From contig JACGYV010000012.1 in the NCBI GenBank assembly GCA_014116815.1, forward strand, positions 1-58,483: DNA of 58,483 nt, read 5' to 3'. Origin of the DNA: Holosporaceae bacterium 'Namur' (GTDB taxonomy: Bacteria > Pseudomonadota > Alphaproteobacteria > Rickettsiales > Midichloriaceae). Positions 42,471-51,812 of the stretch are shown in pieces; position 1 is the first letter of the stretch; every line of letters begins with the position of its first letter. The notes beneath the pieces were generated by a model. That model was not told the origin of the DNA. It ran no database searches and worked only from the letters and a program-made list of their open reading frames with translations. The translations under genes and the position numbers were made by a program.

Positions 42471-45383
42471 TTAACCTCTTTGGTTATATGGAATATCCTG
42501 TCGTTTGCCGGAAACCCTACCTGAAAAACTGCTCCCAGGTGAGCCTTGATTATCCTTAAAATTATCTCCTTCTTCATTGAAGAAGAAATTTTCTTTACTT
42601 TGTGTGCTACTTAAACCTTTATCTTCCAAGTATCGAGCATCAAACAACTCTTGCATTAATTTTAAAGCATTAGCTCTAAATTCTACCGGACTGGAATCAG
42701 CAAAAAATTTAACAAAGGGATTTTCATAATTTTTTATTATTTTTTCTAAAGCTTCTTTCATTCTACGCTCGTCATATTCCTCTGCTTGCAAAAATTCATT
42801 TATTTCCGGCTTTTCTTTAAGCCAAACTTTTAAGTCAGTATTAGAAGGTATGTTTATACCTAACTTTTCATTTATGGCTTTAGTAACTTTCTCACTAGGC
42901 AGCTCATTAATTTTTAAAGCTTTAATAAAGTTATTATCTATAACATGAGGTTCTATAATGATATTTTCGGATTTTATTACCTCCGCTTGGCTTGCAAGAG
43001 TACGTAATTCTGTTTCTCTCAAGCTATCAAAAGGTATCTTTAAAATGACTTCATCATTATTTACAAATGATGTTTCATGATCGCAAGCTATTTGGTCAAT
43101 AATATTTTTAACTTCCGGTATTTGCTCTATTCCGCATCTTATAAGATAGAAATATGTGTATGCGTTATCAGGTGGGCACCTTATTTCTACTGCAATAGAA
43201 GCTGCTTCAAGATCACCCATGTAGTCGATGATTATTTCTTTAAGCCTTTCAGCTTCGCCTTTATGTAAATTTATTATATTTGCCCTAATTAATTGATCTT
43301 TTAATATTTCACAATTTTGATTATAGATATCTAATGCATAATGCACCGCCAGTTCCTTTCTAGCCTTCCTTATATCTTTTGTATAGTTTCCTGAAGATGC
43401 AGGATTAAAAAAGCTATCCTTACTTAATAAATGAAAAGGTGTGTTAGCGAACGCTTCCATATTTTTTAGTGCAAATACTCCGCAACTTGCTCCATCCTTT
43501 TGTTCACGACCTTCATAAACCTTAAATTGAATATCTTTTTGGAACACTTTACGTACGTCACTTTCAAAATCATTTATCTTTTTTGAACCGGCGGAATCCT
43601 TATAACAAACAGTTACTCTATTTTGATTATCTTTCATTATTAAAAAGGCAATCCAGTGCATATTACCTATATTGTAAACCCCTACTATTTTCTTCCCGCT
43701 ATCAAGCCTTCCTATAAATTTACTTAGATGATTTTTAATATCTAATTCCTTTCCTCCTCTTCCTAAAGCTGTAGTAAATATAACATTATCACCTAGTTTT
43801 TGTATAAGTTGGTTACCGACAGCATTAATATCTTCGGTTTGATACCAATAGGAGTTGTCTTTATATCTATTGAAGGCATTGTATTTTTCATCTTTATCAG
43901 GGTCTTGAAATAACTCCTTTTTAGGCTCTTCTTTGCTTTCTCCTGCTTGATATTCGGCATCTCCTCTTTCCTGCCCTCTTTGCAAATCTTCTAAACTTTT
44001 TATAAAATTATTTATTAATTCATAAGCTTTAGGGTTAGGATAAAGGCGATATAAATTTTCAAATAACACTTCAGCTGTTAGATTTCTAAGAGCAACATGC
44101 TCTTTTTCCCCTTCACTTGATTCTACAGAACTTGGTGAATGTTGAAGCATACGTGAAATCTCTGGTTCTTGATCTTTTGTTTTCCTCTTTTTTCTATTAA
44201 CTTTTTCTAAACTTTTTAATAATGTTTTTGATGATTCTTGAGATTTAATTTTCTTTATTGCTCTATAGTCTATATATACAAATACGTTTTCACTTCCCCA
44301 TTTATCTGCGGCCATTTTTAGCGACTCATGAAATGGTATACCATGACCTTGTGAATCCTCATCATAATAGTATCCTCTAAGCCGCGTGGCATTCATAAGT
44401 TCCTCTTCATCATAATAAAACATTGGTTTTGACCACGAAAACACAAGGTTATGATCACCCCTTCTTTGCAAATAATTAATGTATTGATCTTTATCTATTT
44501 CTTTGCCGTCATTAATTACTCTTATACTGTTTTTATACTCATTCACTGCATCCAGAGCTAATGCACAATCATGGCAGCATAGTTTTGAGATTCCTATATA
44601 AATTGGTTGTTCTGTATTTTGCAATACTTCAGTAAATAAAAGATAATCTACTACTTTACCTTCCGCATGAGTTTTCTTCCCCTCACCCTCTGCTCTTCCA
44701 ATAGCTAATATTGTATACCCATACTTATCTCTTGCCGCCTCTTGCATTAAGTTATACTTTTCATAAGAAATTGCTCCACGCTCATTAGTTACCACAGCTC
44801 CCAGATTTTCTCCCGCAAAAGCTTTAGTCAAATCATGTTCAGGATTACCTTTAATAAAGTTCTCTATTCTTATAAAATCCCGAGCAAGTATTGTACTTAT
44901 CTCATAAGCAACTGATATATACTTTCTTTCTTCTATACTATAAGATTTTATTTTATCCTCATATCCTTTGCGCCAAGTAGTAGTATTATATAATACATCT
45001 GATGCGATTTGTTTTATTATCTCCTCATCTAACTTAACGTACCCTGCTTCTTCACCTTTAATTCTTTTTAAACAAATTTCTTCAAATAATTCGCTTCTAT
45101 TATCCAAAAACACATTCTTGGTAAAATCCGCAAAATATTCCATTACACTAGTAATTAATCTTACTTTGATGCTTTCTTGTCCACCAAACTCTTTAAACTT
45201 CGTACCTTCCTCTATATCATTGTCAGAAATAAGTATTTTATTATTTACAAAGGATACTGCGGAACATCCTTGGCTGCTCATTTCGAAGAGCCTTGACAAA
45301 CGATCCAAGCAGCGGTTAGGCTCTGAAATATTTGATAGCAATTTTTGTCTTTTTAATTTAGGTTCAATACTTCCTTCTTTCAT
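42471..45383 (-). CDS. Large effector candidate: OTT_1508-like deaminase plus Ulp1-like cysteine protease
   Basis: 970 residues. The first third carries a zinc deaminase signature: HAE at 239-241 and C270-x-x-C273 within KLCCHDCALAL, fitting the OTT_1508-like deaminase family known from Orientia and relatives. A charged linker (380-500) follows. The second domain has a CE-clan (Ulp1/SUMO-protease-like) set: His576 in GNMHWIAFL, Asp596 in YKDSAGS, Gln628 and Cys634 in QKDGASCGVFAL. The last 300 residues are unknown. No signal peptide. An AGGA site precedes the ATG. Such enzymes in Rickettsiales, including the CI factors of Wolbachia, act on eukaryotic ubiquitin-like proteins. It is likely secreted; both activities are inferred from motifs. 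It diverges from the ankyrin-like gene at 45559. Confidence 0.82.
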   Translation of the reverse strand: MKEGSIEPKLKRQKLLSNISEPNRCLDRLSRLFEMSSQGCSAVSFVNNKILISDNDIEEGTKFKEFGGQESIKVRLITSVMEYFADFTKNVFLDNRSELFEEICLKRIKGEEAGYVKLDEEIIKQIASDVLYNTTTWRKGYEDKIKSYSIEERKYISVAYEISTILARDFIRIENFIKGNPEHDLTKAFAGENLGAVVTNERGAISYEKYNLMQEAARDKYGYTILAIGRAEGEGKKTHAEGKVVDYLLFTEVLQNTEQPIYIGISKLCCHDCALALDAVNEYKNSIRVINDGKEIDKDQYINYLQRRGDHNLVFSWSKPMFYYDEEELMNATRLRGYYYDEDSQGHGIPFHESLKMAADKWGSENVFVYIDYRAIKKIKSQESSKTLLKSLEKVNRKKRKTKDQEPEISRMLQHSPSSVESSEGEKEHVALRNLTAEVLFENLYRLYPNPKAYELINNFIKSLEDLQRGQERGDAEYQAGESKEEPKKELFQDPDKDEKYNAFNRYKDNSYWYQTEDINAVGNQLIQKLGDNVIFTTALGRGGKELDIKNHLSKFIGRLDSGKKIVGVYNIGNMHWIAFLIMKDNQNRVTVCYKDSAGSKKINDFESDVRKVFQKDIQFKVYEGREQKDGASCGVFALKNMEAFANTPFHLLSKDSFFNPASSGNYTKDIRKARKELAVHYALDIYNQNCEILKDQLIRANIINLHKGEAERLKEIIIDYMGDLEAASIAVEIRCPPDNAYTYFYLIRCGIEQIPEVKNIIDQIACDHETSFVNNDEVILKIPFDSLRETELRTLASQAEVIKSENIIIEPHVIDNNFIKALKINELPSEKVTKAINEKLGINIPSNTDLKVWLKEKPEINEFLQAEEYDERRMKEALEKIIKNYENPFVKFFADSSPVEFRANALKLMQELFDARYLEDKGLSSTQSKENFFFNEEGDNFKDNQGSPGSSFSGRVSGKRQDIPYNQRG

Positions 45384-45558
45384 TTTGTTCCTATAATTTT
45401 ATTTTATACTTAAATTTTTTTCACTATATTTTATCCATTCAATAATAGCATTGATATATCATTTATAATAAGTATAATTAGTTAAAAAATAGTTAATAAA
45501 TTCTGTATTATTAAAAATAGTTATAAAATATAAATACATGTATCCTTATGAGGCCAGT

Positions 45559-46395
45559 ATGAAAAGGAAGTATTCAAGTTCAGATTCAGATAATAACTAT
45601 CCGGCTGATAATATAAAAAAAGAAAAAAAAAGTTCTTTATTAGAATGGCAAAAAGAAATAATTGATAATGTTATCCCTAAACTTCTTAAGGAAAACAAAG
45701 TAGATGTAGTTAAAAACTCATTAAGATTTGTTTTTAATACTGAAAAAAAAATAGAAAGTTTATCTAAATACAATAATTATCAATTTTTTTGGTGGGCAAT
45801 AGAACATGGTAACCTTGAGCTGATGGAATACTTTATAAACCATACTACGGAAAGAGGTAGGTTTTTACTAGTTTGCCATGATAACTATAAAGTAATTGAG
45901 CAATTTATAGATTTGATCGCTGAAAAGATTAATAAAGGGAGCTATCGAAGAGAAATAACAACCGATATACTAAAACTTTTTATAAGTATAAACCCTCTTC
46001 AAACTATTGAAGCAATTGAGAATATATTTGAAAGTATTGGGGGAGAGGCTCAAAAAGTAGTAAGGATACTTAAAATAAACTTAAAAGATGCTATTGATAA
46101 ACTTGCTAAAGAAGATAACAAAGATATTATAGAATATCTTGTAGAGAAGAAAGAACAAGATAACAACCCTTTAGCATTAAATCAGCAAAGTACAAGTGAG
46201 AAAAAATTTACTGCTAAGCTTAATTCCTCAGATGATAAATCCTTTGTTAACCAAGTTACACAAAAGATACCTTTTATAAATCAAGGTAATGTAAGTGAGA
46301 TCACTCTTGAAAAAGAGAAAAAAGAGGAAAATTATGGAACTAAGATTTTAAAGGAGAGAGACGAGCAAAAACATAATCTAGGGAATAATATTTAG
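45559..46395 (+). CDS. Degenerate ankyrin-like protein, divergent to the large effector
   Basis: 278 residues from the ATG at 45559, which has GAGG before it; the frame opens at 45538 without such a site. The segment FFWWAIEHGNLELMEYFINH resembles an ankyrin repeat, and more helix pairs follow (about 40-200). The N-terminus is charged (KRKYSSSDSDN) and the C-terminus is disordered and lysine/glutamate-rich. Function unknown. The shared 175-bp control region suggests joint regulation with the effector. Confidence 0.6.
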   Translation: MKRKYSSSDSDNNYPADNIKKEKKSSLLEWQKEIIDNVIPKLLKENKVDVVKNSLRFVFNTEKKIESLSKYNNYQFFWWAIEHGNLELMEYFINHTTERGRFLLVCHDNYKVIEQFIDLIAEKINKGSYRREITTDILKLFISINPLQTIEAIENIFESIGGEAQKVVRILKINLKDAIDKLAKEDNKDIIEYLVEKKEQDNNPLALNQQSTSEKKFTAKLNSSDDKSFVNQVTQKIPFINQGNVSEITLEKEKKEENYGTKILKERDEQKHNLGNNI

Positions 46396-46442
46396 TTCGA
46401 GCCACATTAAGATTATATAACTAAAACCTTTAATAAAATAGT

Positions 46443-47006
46443 TTAGATCTTCCGATTAAGCGCATCATATAATGTTGTACGTTTAATTCCAAAATTTCTA
46501 CAAATTGAGGCTTTGCTAACTCCTGATTTTAAGTCATCCAAAATAGCTTCCATCTTTTCTTCATCAATTACTCTTGGCCTTCCTCCTCTTTTACCTCTTC
46601 TTTTTGCTGCCTCAAGGCCTGCTATTACCCTTTCTTTTATCAGAGCCCTCTCGTATTGAGCTAGTGTTCCAAATAGCTGAAATAACATTTCACCATGGGG
46701 GGTAGTTGTATCCATTTGTTCAGTTATAGAACGAAATGCTACTCCTTTCTCACGAAAAGTGGCCATAATATCTAATAAATTATGCAAAGATCGTCCTAAA
46801 CGATCCAGTTTCCAAACTATAAGACAATCTCCTTTATTCAAATATTCTAACGCTTTCTGTAAACCGGGGCGTTTATCTCTAGCTCCACTTGCTTTGTCTT
46901 CAAAAATATTTCTTGGGTCAACTCCTGCATTTATTAAAGCATCTTTTTGAAGATCAGTTGATTGACGATCGCCTTCTGATGAAACACGAATGTACCCAAT
47001 ATTCAT
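46443..47006 (-). CDS. Serine recombinase (resolvase/invertase family)
   Basis: 187 residues from the ATG at 47006; a GTG at 47027 would add seven residues. The catalytic serine lies in IGYIRVSSEGDRQ (Ser9/10), with arginines in DKRPGL and WKLDRLGRS, then a helix-turn-helix at the end (GVSKASICRNFGIKRTTLYDAL). This is the full Tn3/Gin-type length. It recombines short sites to resolve multimers or invert DNA. No transposase lies beside it. A 14-bp palindrome lies about 115 bp upstream. Confidence 0.92.
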   Translation of the reverse strand: MNIGYIRVSSEGDRQSTDLQKDALINAGVDPRNIFEDKASGARDKRPGLQKALEYLNKGDCLIVWKLDRLGRSLHNLLDIMATFREKGVAFRSITEQMDTTTPHGEMLFQLFGTLAQYERALIKERVIAGLEAAKRRGKRGGRPRVIDEEKMEAILDDLKSGVSKASICRNFGIKRTTLYDALNRKI

Positions 47007-47119
47007 ACGAAAAACCCTAATTTGCACATATCCGAATAGTCTAGCAATGCGACTGTATTTATCGTATAGGTTTAGACTACTTTTAGGAGAGTTTCAAGTT
47101 TAAAAAAGCACACTAACGG

Positions 47120-47133
47120 AAAACAATTGTTTT
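47120..47133. promoter_or_regulatory. Palindrome upstream of the resolvase
   Basis: AAAACAATTGTTTT is a perfect 14-bp palindrome with partly matching flanks (CGG and TCGG). It lies where a res or crossover site, or an operator, would be expected for the resolvase. Only one such site was seen, so the role is uncertain. Confidence 0.35.
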
Positions 47134-47234
47134 TCGGTAGTTTTGTTGATGTTATTTGTAATCGGATTTGTATGAATAACTTATCTATATATTAAAGATT
47201 ACATTAACTTATGCGTTAAAAAGCATCAGTAGAG

Positions 47235-47272
47235 AGTGTATAGTTGACAGTACACTATATAATTGTTATTGT
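47235..47272 (+). promoter_or_regulatory. Promoter and operator of the MazF-type pair
   Basis: TTGACA (47244-47249) and TATTGT (47267-47272) have a 17-base spacer. The inverted repeat AGTGTA (47235-47240) and TACACT (47251-47256) brackets the -35 box and is a good antitoxin operator. Confidence 0.55.
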
Positions 47273-47305
47273 ATTACATAACTAGCAATATTAAAAGATA
47301 TCGAA

Positions 47306-47560
47306 ATGAAAATGGAAAATATAGCTATCACAATTAGATTGCCTAATAAAGAATTGCATATTATAGATGATTATGCGAGAGAAAACGGTATCACGCGTGC
47401 CGAAGTATTCCGTAATCTTATAATAGACACTGCAAAAAGTATTGAGCATAGCAGGCGGAAAGAAAAGTTAATAGCTGCATCTAAAAAAGTAAGCAAACAA
47501 AGCATTAATGATGCTATTCAATTAGAGGATACATTAGAGGACGGTTTAAAAAATGACTAA
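47306..47560 (+). CDS. Ribbon-helix-helix antitoxin of a MazF-type pair
   Basis: 84 residues. The N-terminus (ITIRLPNKELHIIDDYARENG, then ITRAEVFRNLI) is a ribbon-helix-helix DNA-binding domain, and the tail is charged and probably binds the toxin. It overlaps the toxin gene by 8 bp. It should repress the promoter just upstream. Confidence 0.8.
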   Translation: MKMENIAITIRLPNKELHIIDDYARENGITRAEVFRNLIIDTAKSIEHSRRKEKLIAASKKVSKQSINDAIQLEDTLEDGLKND

Positions 47561-47921
47561 TACTATACTTACTCAAGGTGATATTTGGTTAGCTAATCTT
47601 AATCCTCAACAAAAATCTGAACCAGGTAAAATTAGACCAGTACTAATTATCCAAAATCAATATTTATTAGACGCAAATCATAGTACTACTATTATAGTAC
47701 CCCTCACTACCAACCTTATTGATGATGCTGAACCTCTACGCATTAGAATTAATGCAGAAGATAAACTGGAAAAAAATTCAGACTTACTCATAGACCAGGT
47801 AAGAGCGATAGACAACAAAAGGTTTATAGGAAGTCCCCTTCTTAATATAGGTACAGATAGGTTAAAGTATGTGATTGATGCTCTTCAACAGGTAATACAC
47901 ATTCCTGAGACTAAGGATTAA
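47553..47921 (+). CDS. mazF: MazF/PemK-type endoribonuclease toxin
   Basis: 122 residues. QGDIWLANLNPQQKSEPGKI, followed by RPVLIIQN, and IIVPLTTN and LIDQVRAIDNKRF are the classic PemK/MazF segments, including the conserved arginine and the DQxR-type strand. It cleaves single-stranded RNA in the family. Together with the antitoxin it forms an addiction module. Confidence 0.92.
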   Translation: MTNTILTQGDIWLANLNPQQKSEPGKIRPVLIIQNQYLLDANHSTTIIVPLTTNLIDDAEPLRIRINAEDKLEKNSDLLIDQVRAIDNKRFIGSPLLNIGTDRLKYVIDALQQVIHIPETKD

Positions 47922-48364
47922 TCATTTTAATGTTAATTTAAATAGGTCAAGCTCTAGCAATTAAGTAATCTCTTGCTGTTCCTTAAATAAAAATATTATA
48001 TGAGGTACAGGATGAAAAATATAATTCCTATGAATTTAATAAAAAAAATTTATTTAGAAGCAGAACAACAAAAGGGAATGAGTTTTTATGCTTCGATAAG
48101 TGAATTCATATTTTTCAATGGATAGATGCATGTGAGGCAATGTTATAGAGAAAATTACAGTCAACTTATATTATTGGTTGATATGGTTGTGTAGGGCTTT
48201 GTTACCTAAATCAGAGATAAGCTATATATGAAGGCTTTTAGTCAGCTGGTATAAAAGAAATCTAACAGTCTATAAAATATTTATTACTATAATTGCTTTA
48301 CTGCATATAAAGATAAGTTTAAATTCATTTTTTTATCTTACAGAAAATTTATTACCATTTTATT
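47922..48364. other. Intergenic region
   Basis: AT-rich, with no supported gene. A 37-codon frame at 48012-48125 (MKNIIPMNLIKK, then YASISEF) has a weak AGG before its ATG and may be a relic. No terminator of clear form was seen after mazF. Confidence 0.3.
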
Positions 48365-49489
48365 TCATAGTCCCTGCACAGCTCCTTCTTTTTCATTTTT
48401 ATTTAATATGCCTTCGACAAAACCTCGTTGGCTTAAAGGATAAGTTAACAAAAATCTATCATTAATTGTTCTTTCAACAGTTATCAATTTGTTTTTGTTT
48501 AAAGCAGTGAGTTTAGCAATTTTATCCATATTTAAAAAATTTTCTTCTTTTCTTTCCATGTCTAGAAATTTAAGTTCAGTCTCCCCTAAAGCTTCTGAAT
48601 AAACCATAATAGTACAATTACTCTCTAATTCATCATTAATTATAATTCCTTGTAACTTATTTTTTACAAAATTGTACTTATCTTTACTAGGATTGAGTAT
48701 GGTATAAGGATATATTTTTTCTTGTGCCGCATGTTCTTTAAAATAATTTAAATATTGTGGGTAATCTGGATAGCGGGGAGAGTTTTTGAAAGCTTTATAA
48801 AAATTTTCATTATCACCTATACTTGGGAGACGGGATACTGTATTTAATAACTTTAATATATCCCCTGCACTCATATCTATTGAAGGCAATTTTTCAACAA
48901 ATTTTATACCATCGTATTGTAAATCTAATTTAAGATCGTGAGCTTTGTATCTACTGGCAATAAAGCTGTTAAAATAATTGATAGTATTTCTTTTAACAAG
49001 CTCTGGTGGTTCTTGTATCTCGTTTTCTAAAAGATGTGTTACTCCTATTTTACCGTTTCTATCACACCACACGCTACCGGTTGAAGTTTCTAATATTGAA
49101 CAGTCATTACCTACTTGAAATGATCTGCCTAAATATTGTTGACCCAACCCAGTGATTTCTTTAATCCGGTCTTCTAAATCATCTCCATTTTGCGCCTCCT
49201 CTGTTTTAGCTAAATTAGAAATTATATTAAGGTGAAGGATTATTTCGCTATTATTACCTACTACCCAATCAAACTCATTAAGAATATGTCTAATTGATAA
49301 ATACCCACCATCATGTATAAGAGATATTCTAGAAAAAGAATCATTTTTCCGACCTGTAATTATTAATGCAATACAAGTCTGTAAATCATCAGTATATAAG
49401 CCTTGAAATTCTGCTGGAGTGGCTATCTGATCAAGCCTTACCGCTCCATCCATTGTAGTTTTAATAAACTTAATTGGCTTATTATGCAT
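48365..49489 (-). CDS. Candidate effector with CheD/BLF1-like N-terminal signature
   Basis: 374 residues. GLYTDDLQTCIALI and ISLIHDG give Thr33, Cys39 and His59, with the same Thr-x5-Cys spacing as in CheD and BLF1 deamidases. The segment EPPELVKRNTINYFNSFI matches EPPEKLATQVTPYMEGYL of the protein at 38519-39964, so both belong to one family, but this one lacks the TPR end. AAGGAG precedes the ATG. No signal peptide. The deamidase idea rests on motif spacing only. Confidence 0.58.
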   Translation of the reverse strand: MHNKPIKFIKTTMDGAVRLDQIATPAEFQGLYTDDLQTCIALIITGRKNDSFSRISLIHDGGYLSIRHILNEFDWVVGNNSEIILHLNIISNLAKTEEAQNGDDLEDRIKEITGLGQQYLGRSFQVGNDCSILETSTGSVWCDRNGKIGVTHLLENEIQEPPELVKRNTINYFNSFIASRYKAHDLKLDLQYDGIKFVEKLPSIDMSAGDILKLLNTVSRLPSIGDNENFYKAFKNSPRYPDYPQYLNYFKEHAAQEKIYPYTILNPSKDKYNFVKNKLQGIIINDELESNCTIMVYSEALGETELKFLDMERKEENFLNMDKIAKLTALNKNKLITVERTINDRFLLTYPLSQRGFVEGILNKNEKEGAVQGL

Positions 49490-50227
49490 AGCGTGCTCCT
49501 TAATTCATATATACTTCTTTACTATTCACACTTATGGCTATTAGATCATCTCAGTTTTTTCCTCATAAGAAATATGTATTACTTAATAAATTATGAAATA
49601 TAGAGCTAATTACTTGTCAGATTAATAGCTAGTAAATTAAAGTTAATTATATAAAATTAATTAATAAGGTTTATTTAAATTTATTATTAATTCTATATTT
49701 TATATCTTACTTGCATTTCAAAAAGTCCATATAAAATTAAGGTCTATCTTCATTTAAATACAACTACTTATACATATTACGTACTATTTAGATATGTAAA
49801 TTGCAATACTCTTATTAAGCACTAAATAGCTATATTGCCAGAGAAATATTTTTATATTGCAATATTTAAAGACATAAATATTGTTTTAAATACAACCATA
49901 GAAGAAAGCTATGGCCTTTTGTTATAACCATAGCTTAAAAAAAGAAGTCCTCAATAAAGTAGTGTATATGGGGTTATAATGCAATCTTTTCTTATTTTTA
50001 TTTAACTTAAGTAATCTTATTTGTATTTCTTATAGAATTCTTTAATTTGTAGTTAGTACTTTTAATAAAGGTTGTTAACTATTATCTGATTATTTCTAAT
50101 TGTACACGTTATTAACTTTATAACTGCTTTATTGTTTATTAATATGTTATTACTATCTAAATCTTTTGTTTATACTTTTGCCTACTTATATACTATATAA
50201 TATTCTATAAACCCTTATTTTTATTGT
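49490..50227. other. Long AT-rich intergenic region with one hairpin
   Basis: About 740 bp without a supported gene. CCATAG (49896-49901) pairs with CTATGG (49909-49914), followed by CCTTTT, and could be a terminator or the end of a small RNA. A second CCATAGCTT lies just after it. The upstream parts must hold the promoters of the genes on both sides. Confidence 0.4.
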
Positions 50228-50584
50228 ATGCCTGAAAATAATAAGACAAATACTTCAAACTCAATAACCAATGAAGTTAAGAAACGTAAAAGCTCTATGT
50301 CAAAAGAAGAGTATAATAAAACTCTACAACTTCTAATTACTCAATTCCCTGATACTTTTAGTGATAAGAACCCTAAAATACTCAAAATTAGAATACATAG
50401 AGACTTAAAAGAAAGAACTACCTTGAGCAGCAATACTATAAAGTATTTCTTAGGCAAATACTGCCGTACAAAGAAGTACAAAGCGGCACTTATAGAGACA
50501 GCACCCCGTTATGATTTGGAAGGCAATATAGCAGGACATGTGACTCTAAAAGAAACAGCTAAGGCACCTGAACAGAATAAATAG
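50228..50584 (+). CDS. FinO/ProQ-family RNA chaperone
   Basis: 118 residues. The domain occupies about 28-105: LQLLITQFPDTFSDKNPKIL, then KIRIHRDL, LSSNTIKYFLGKYCRTKKY, and a YDLEGNIAGHVTLKE end, the ProQ/FinO pattern. The N-terminus is basic and disordered. FinO proteins bind hairpin RNAs and in F repress transfer through FinP, so here it could set tra expression, though no FinP-like RNA was found. A broken copy lies at 53102-53286. Confidence 0.85.
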   Translation: MPENNKTNTSNSITNEVKKRKSSMSKEEYNKTLQLLITQFPDTFSDKNPKILKIRIHRDLKERTTLSSNTIKYFLGKYCRTKKYKAALIETAPRYDLEGNIAGHVTLKETAKAPEQNK

Positions 50585-50651
50585 TAAAATAATAATGCAG
50601 TGCAGGTTTGTTATTTTTTAGCATTCTGGAAGAATTTTATACTTTTAACTA

Positions 50652-51812
50652 CTATATTTGTCTACCCCCAGTAGGCTTGCTTCTTAATAATGCCTCAACA
50701 TGAGTCCCCTGAGTTTTTTGATTATTACCGGCAACAGAAGTAGTAGAGGTACCTGAATTAATACTTTCTATCGGTTTTATGGCTGTTAGTGCTTCTGCTG
50801 TTACGTTAGAAGGTATATTTGTCCCTGACGGGTTCCCTGGTTGCGGTAAAGGTTTGGAAGGAGTTGAAAACTTTTGTCCTGTAACTTGGCTTTGGGTAGA
50901 TGCTGCGGATTGTTCTATAGTCTGGGTATTCACATGTTGCTGTCCGGGCTGTGGTAAAGGTTTGGAAGGAGTCGGGAATTGTTGTCCTGTAGTTAGGCCT
51001 TTTGCAGACGCTACAGATTGCTCAACAGGTGGTGTATTCGCATATTGCTGTCCGGGTTGTGGTAAAGGTTTGGAAGGAGTCGGGAATTGTTGTCCTGTAG
51101 CTAGGCCTTGGGCAGATGCTACAGATTGCTCTACAGGCTGTGTATTGGTATACTGTTGTCCGGGTTGCGGTAAGGGTTTGGAAGGAGTTGGAAACTGTTG
51201 TCCCGTAGCTAGGCCTTGCGTAGGTATTGCGGATTGTCCTATAGGCTGTGCATTGGCATGTTGTCCGGGTTGCGGCAAAGGTTTTAAAGGAGTTACAAAT
51301 CGTTGCCCTGGAGCTAGACCTGCTTTTTCGGTCTGTTGTACGGATTGTTGATCCGGTTTCAATTGTTGAGGTTCCCCCTTACTATTAATAGCCATCTTCA
51401 CTAAACTGTCAATAAGTTTTACCGGAGCGGAAAGTGCTTGACCAACCCCTGAAATTGCTTTACCGATCCCCTGTCCGACCGGCGAATTAGCTAACTTAAC
51501 CGACTGACTTGATATCGAGGCTGCCGCTCCGAATAAGCCCATAATTAATAAGAGGGGTACGGCCGGTGGAAAGAAAATCATAGCTGCCGCCAATAATACA
51601 CCCCAAGTCATTGCCATAGTTTTGGCTGAAGGCTTTAAAAAATCAGTTATACCCCCGAATGTATTTTCCAACCAGCTAGTAACCCCGCCTTTTTTCTTTT
51701 TATTATTTCTTTCTGAAGCTTGAGAAAATAGCTTATTAAAATCACTACCTACCGTGCTCGTAGTAGTAGCCTGTATTCCACCGGGAGCCGAAGCTGTAGG
51801 TATGGGTGGCAA
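50652..51812 (-). CDS. Proline-rich repeat protein, C-terminal part of a frameshifted gene
   Basis: 386 residues from a TTG; the same frame stays open further upstream through the 75-bp repeats to about 52115. It contains two adjacent membrane helices (TMAMTWGVLLAAAMIFF and AVPLLLIMGLFGAAASI), then four full copies and one partial copy of a 36-residue Pro/Gln repeat with the core TPSKPLPQPGQ. It continues the protein at 52079-52888, separated by a 13-bp deletion in one repeat. The original protein would be ~740 residues. Function unknown; a surface or secreted effector is possible. Confidence 0.6.
   Translation of the reverse strand: MPPIPTASAPGGIQATTTSTVGSDFNKLFSQASERNNKKKKGGVTSWLENTFGGITDFLKPSAKTMAMTWGVLLAAAMIFFPPAVPLLLIMGLFGAAASISSQSVKLANSPVGQGIGKAISGVGQALSAPVKLIDSLVKMAINSKGEPQQLKPDQQSVQQTEKAGLAPGQRFVTPLKPLPQPGQHANAQPIGQSAIPTQGLATGQQFPTPSKPLPQPGQQYTNTQPVEQSVASAQGLATGQQFPTPSKPLPQPGQQYANTPPVEQSVASAKGLTTGQQFPTPSKPLPQPGQQHVNTQTIEQSAASTQSQVTGQKFSTPSKPLPQPGNPSGTNIPSNVTAEALTAIKPIESINSGTSTTSVAGNNQKTQGTHVEALLRSKPTGGRQI
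50836..51330. repeat. Tandem 108-bp repeats in the proline-rich gene
   Basis: The repeat marker CCGGGTTG/CCTGGTTG recurs at 50836, 50944, 51052, 51160 and 51265, giving periods of 108, 108, 108 and 105 bp. Each period encodes about 36 residues. The copies are close in sequence, which points to recent expansion. Confidence 0.85.

Noticed and set aside
42471..45383. Full CidB-type cytoplasmic incompatibility factor
   Set aside because: A Ulp1-like protease is present, but no nuclease-like repeats were recognised and no cognate cidA-like gene precedes it in an operon.
49490..50227. A gene in the long spacer
   Set aside because: Only short, low-complexity frames without ribosome sites were found.
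50779..51351. Cysteine-rich plus-strand repeat protein
   Set aside because: It is the antisense reading of the 108-bp proline repeats; the minus strand has the natural protein composition and continuity.
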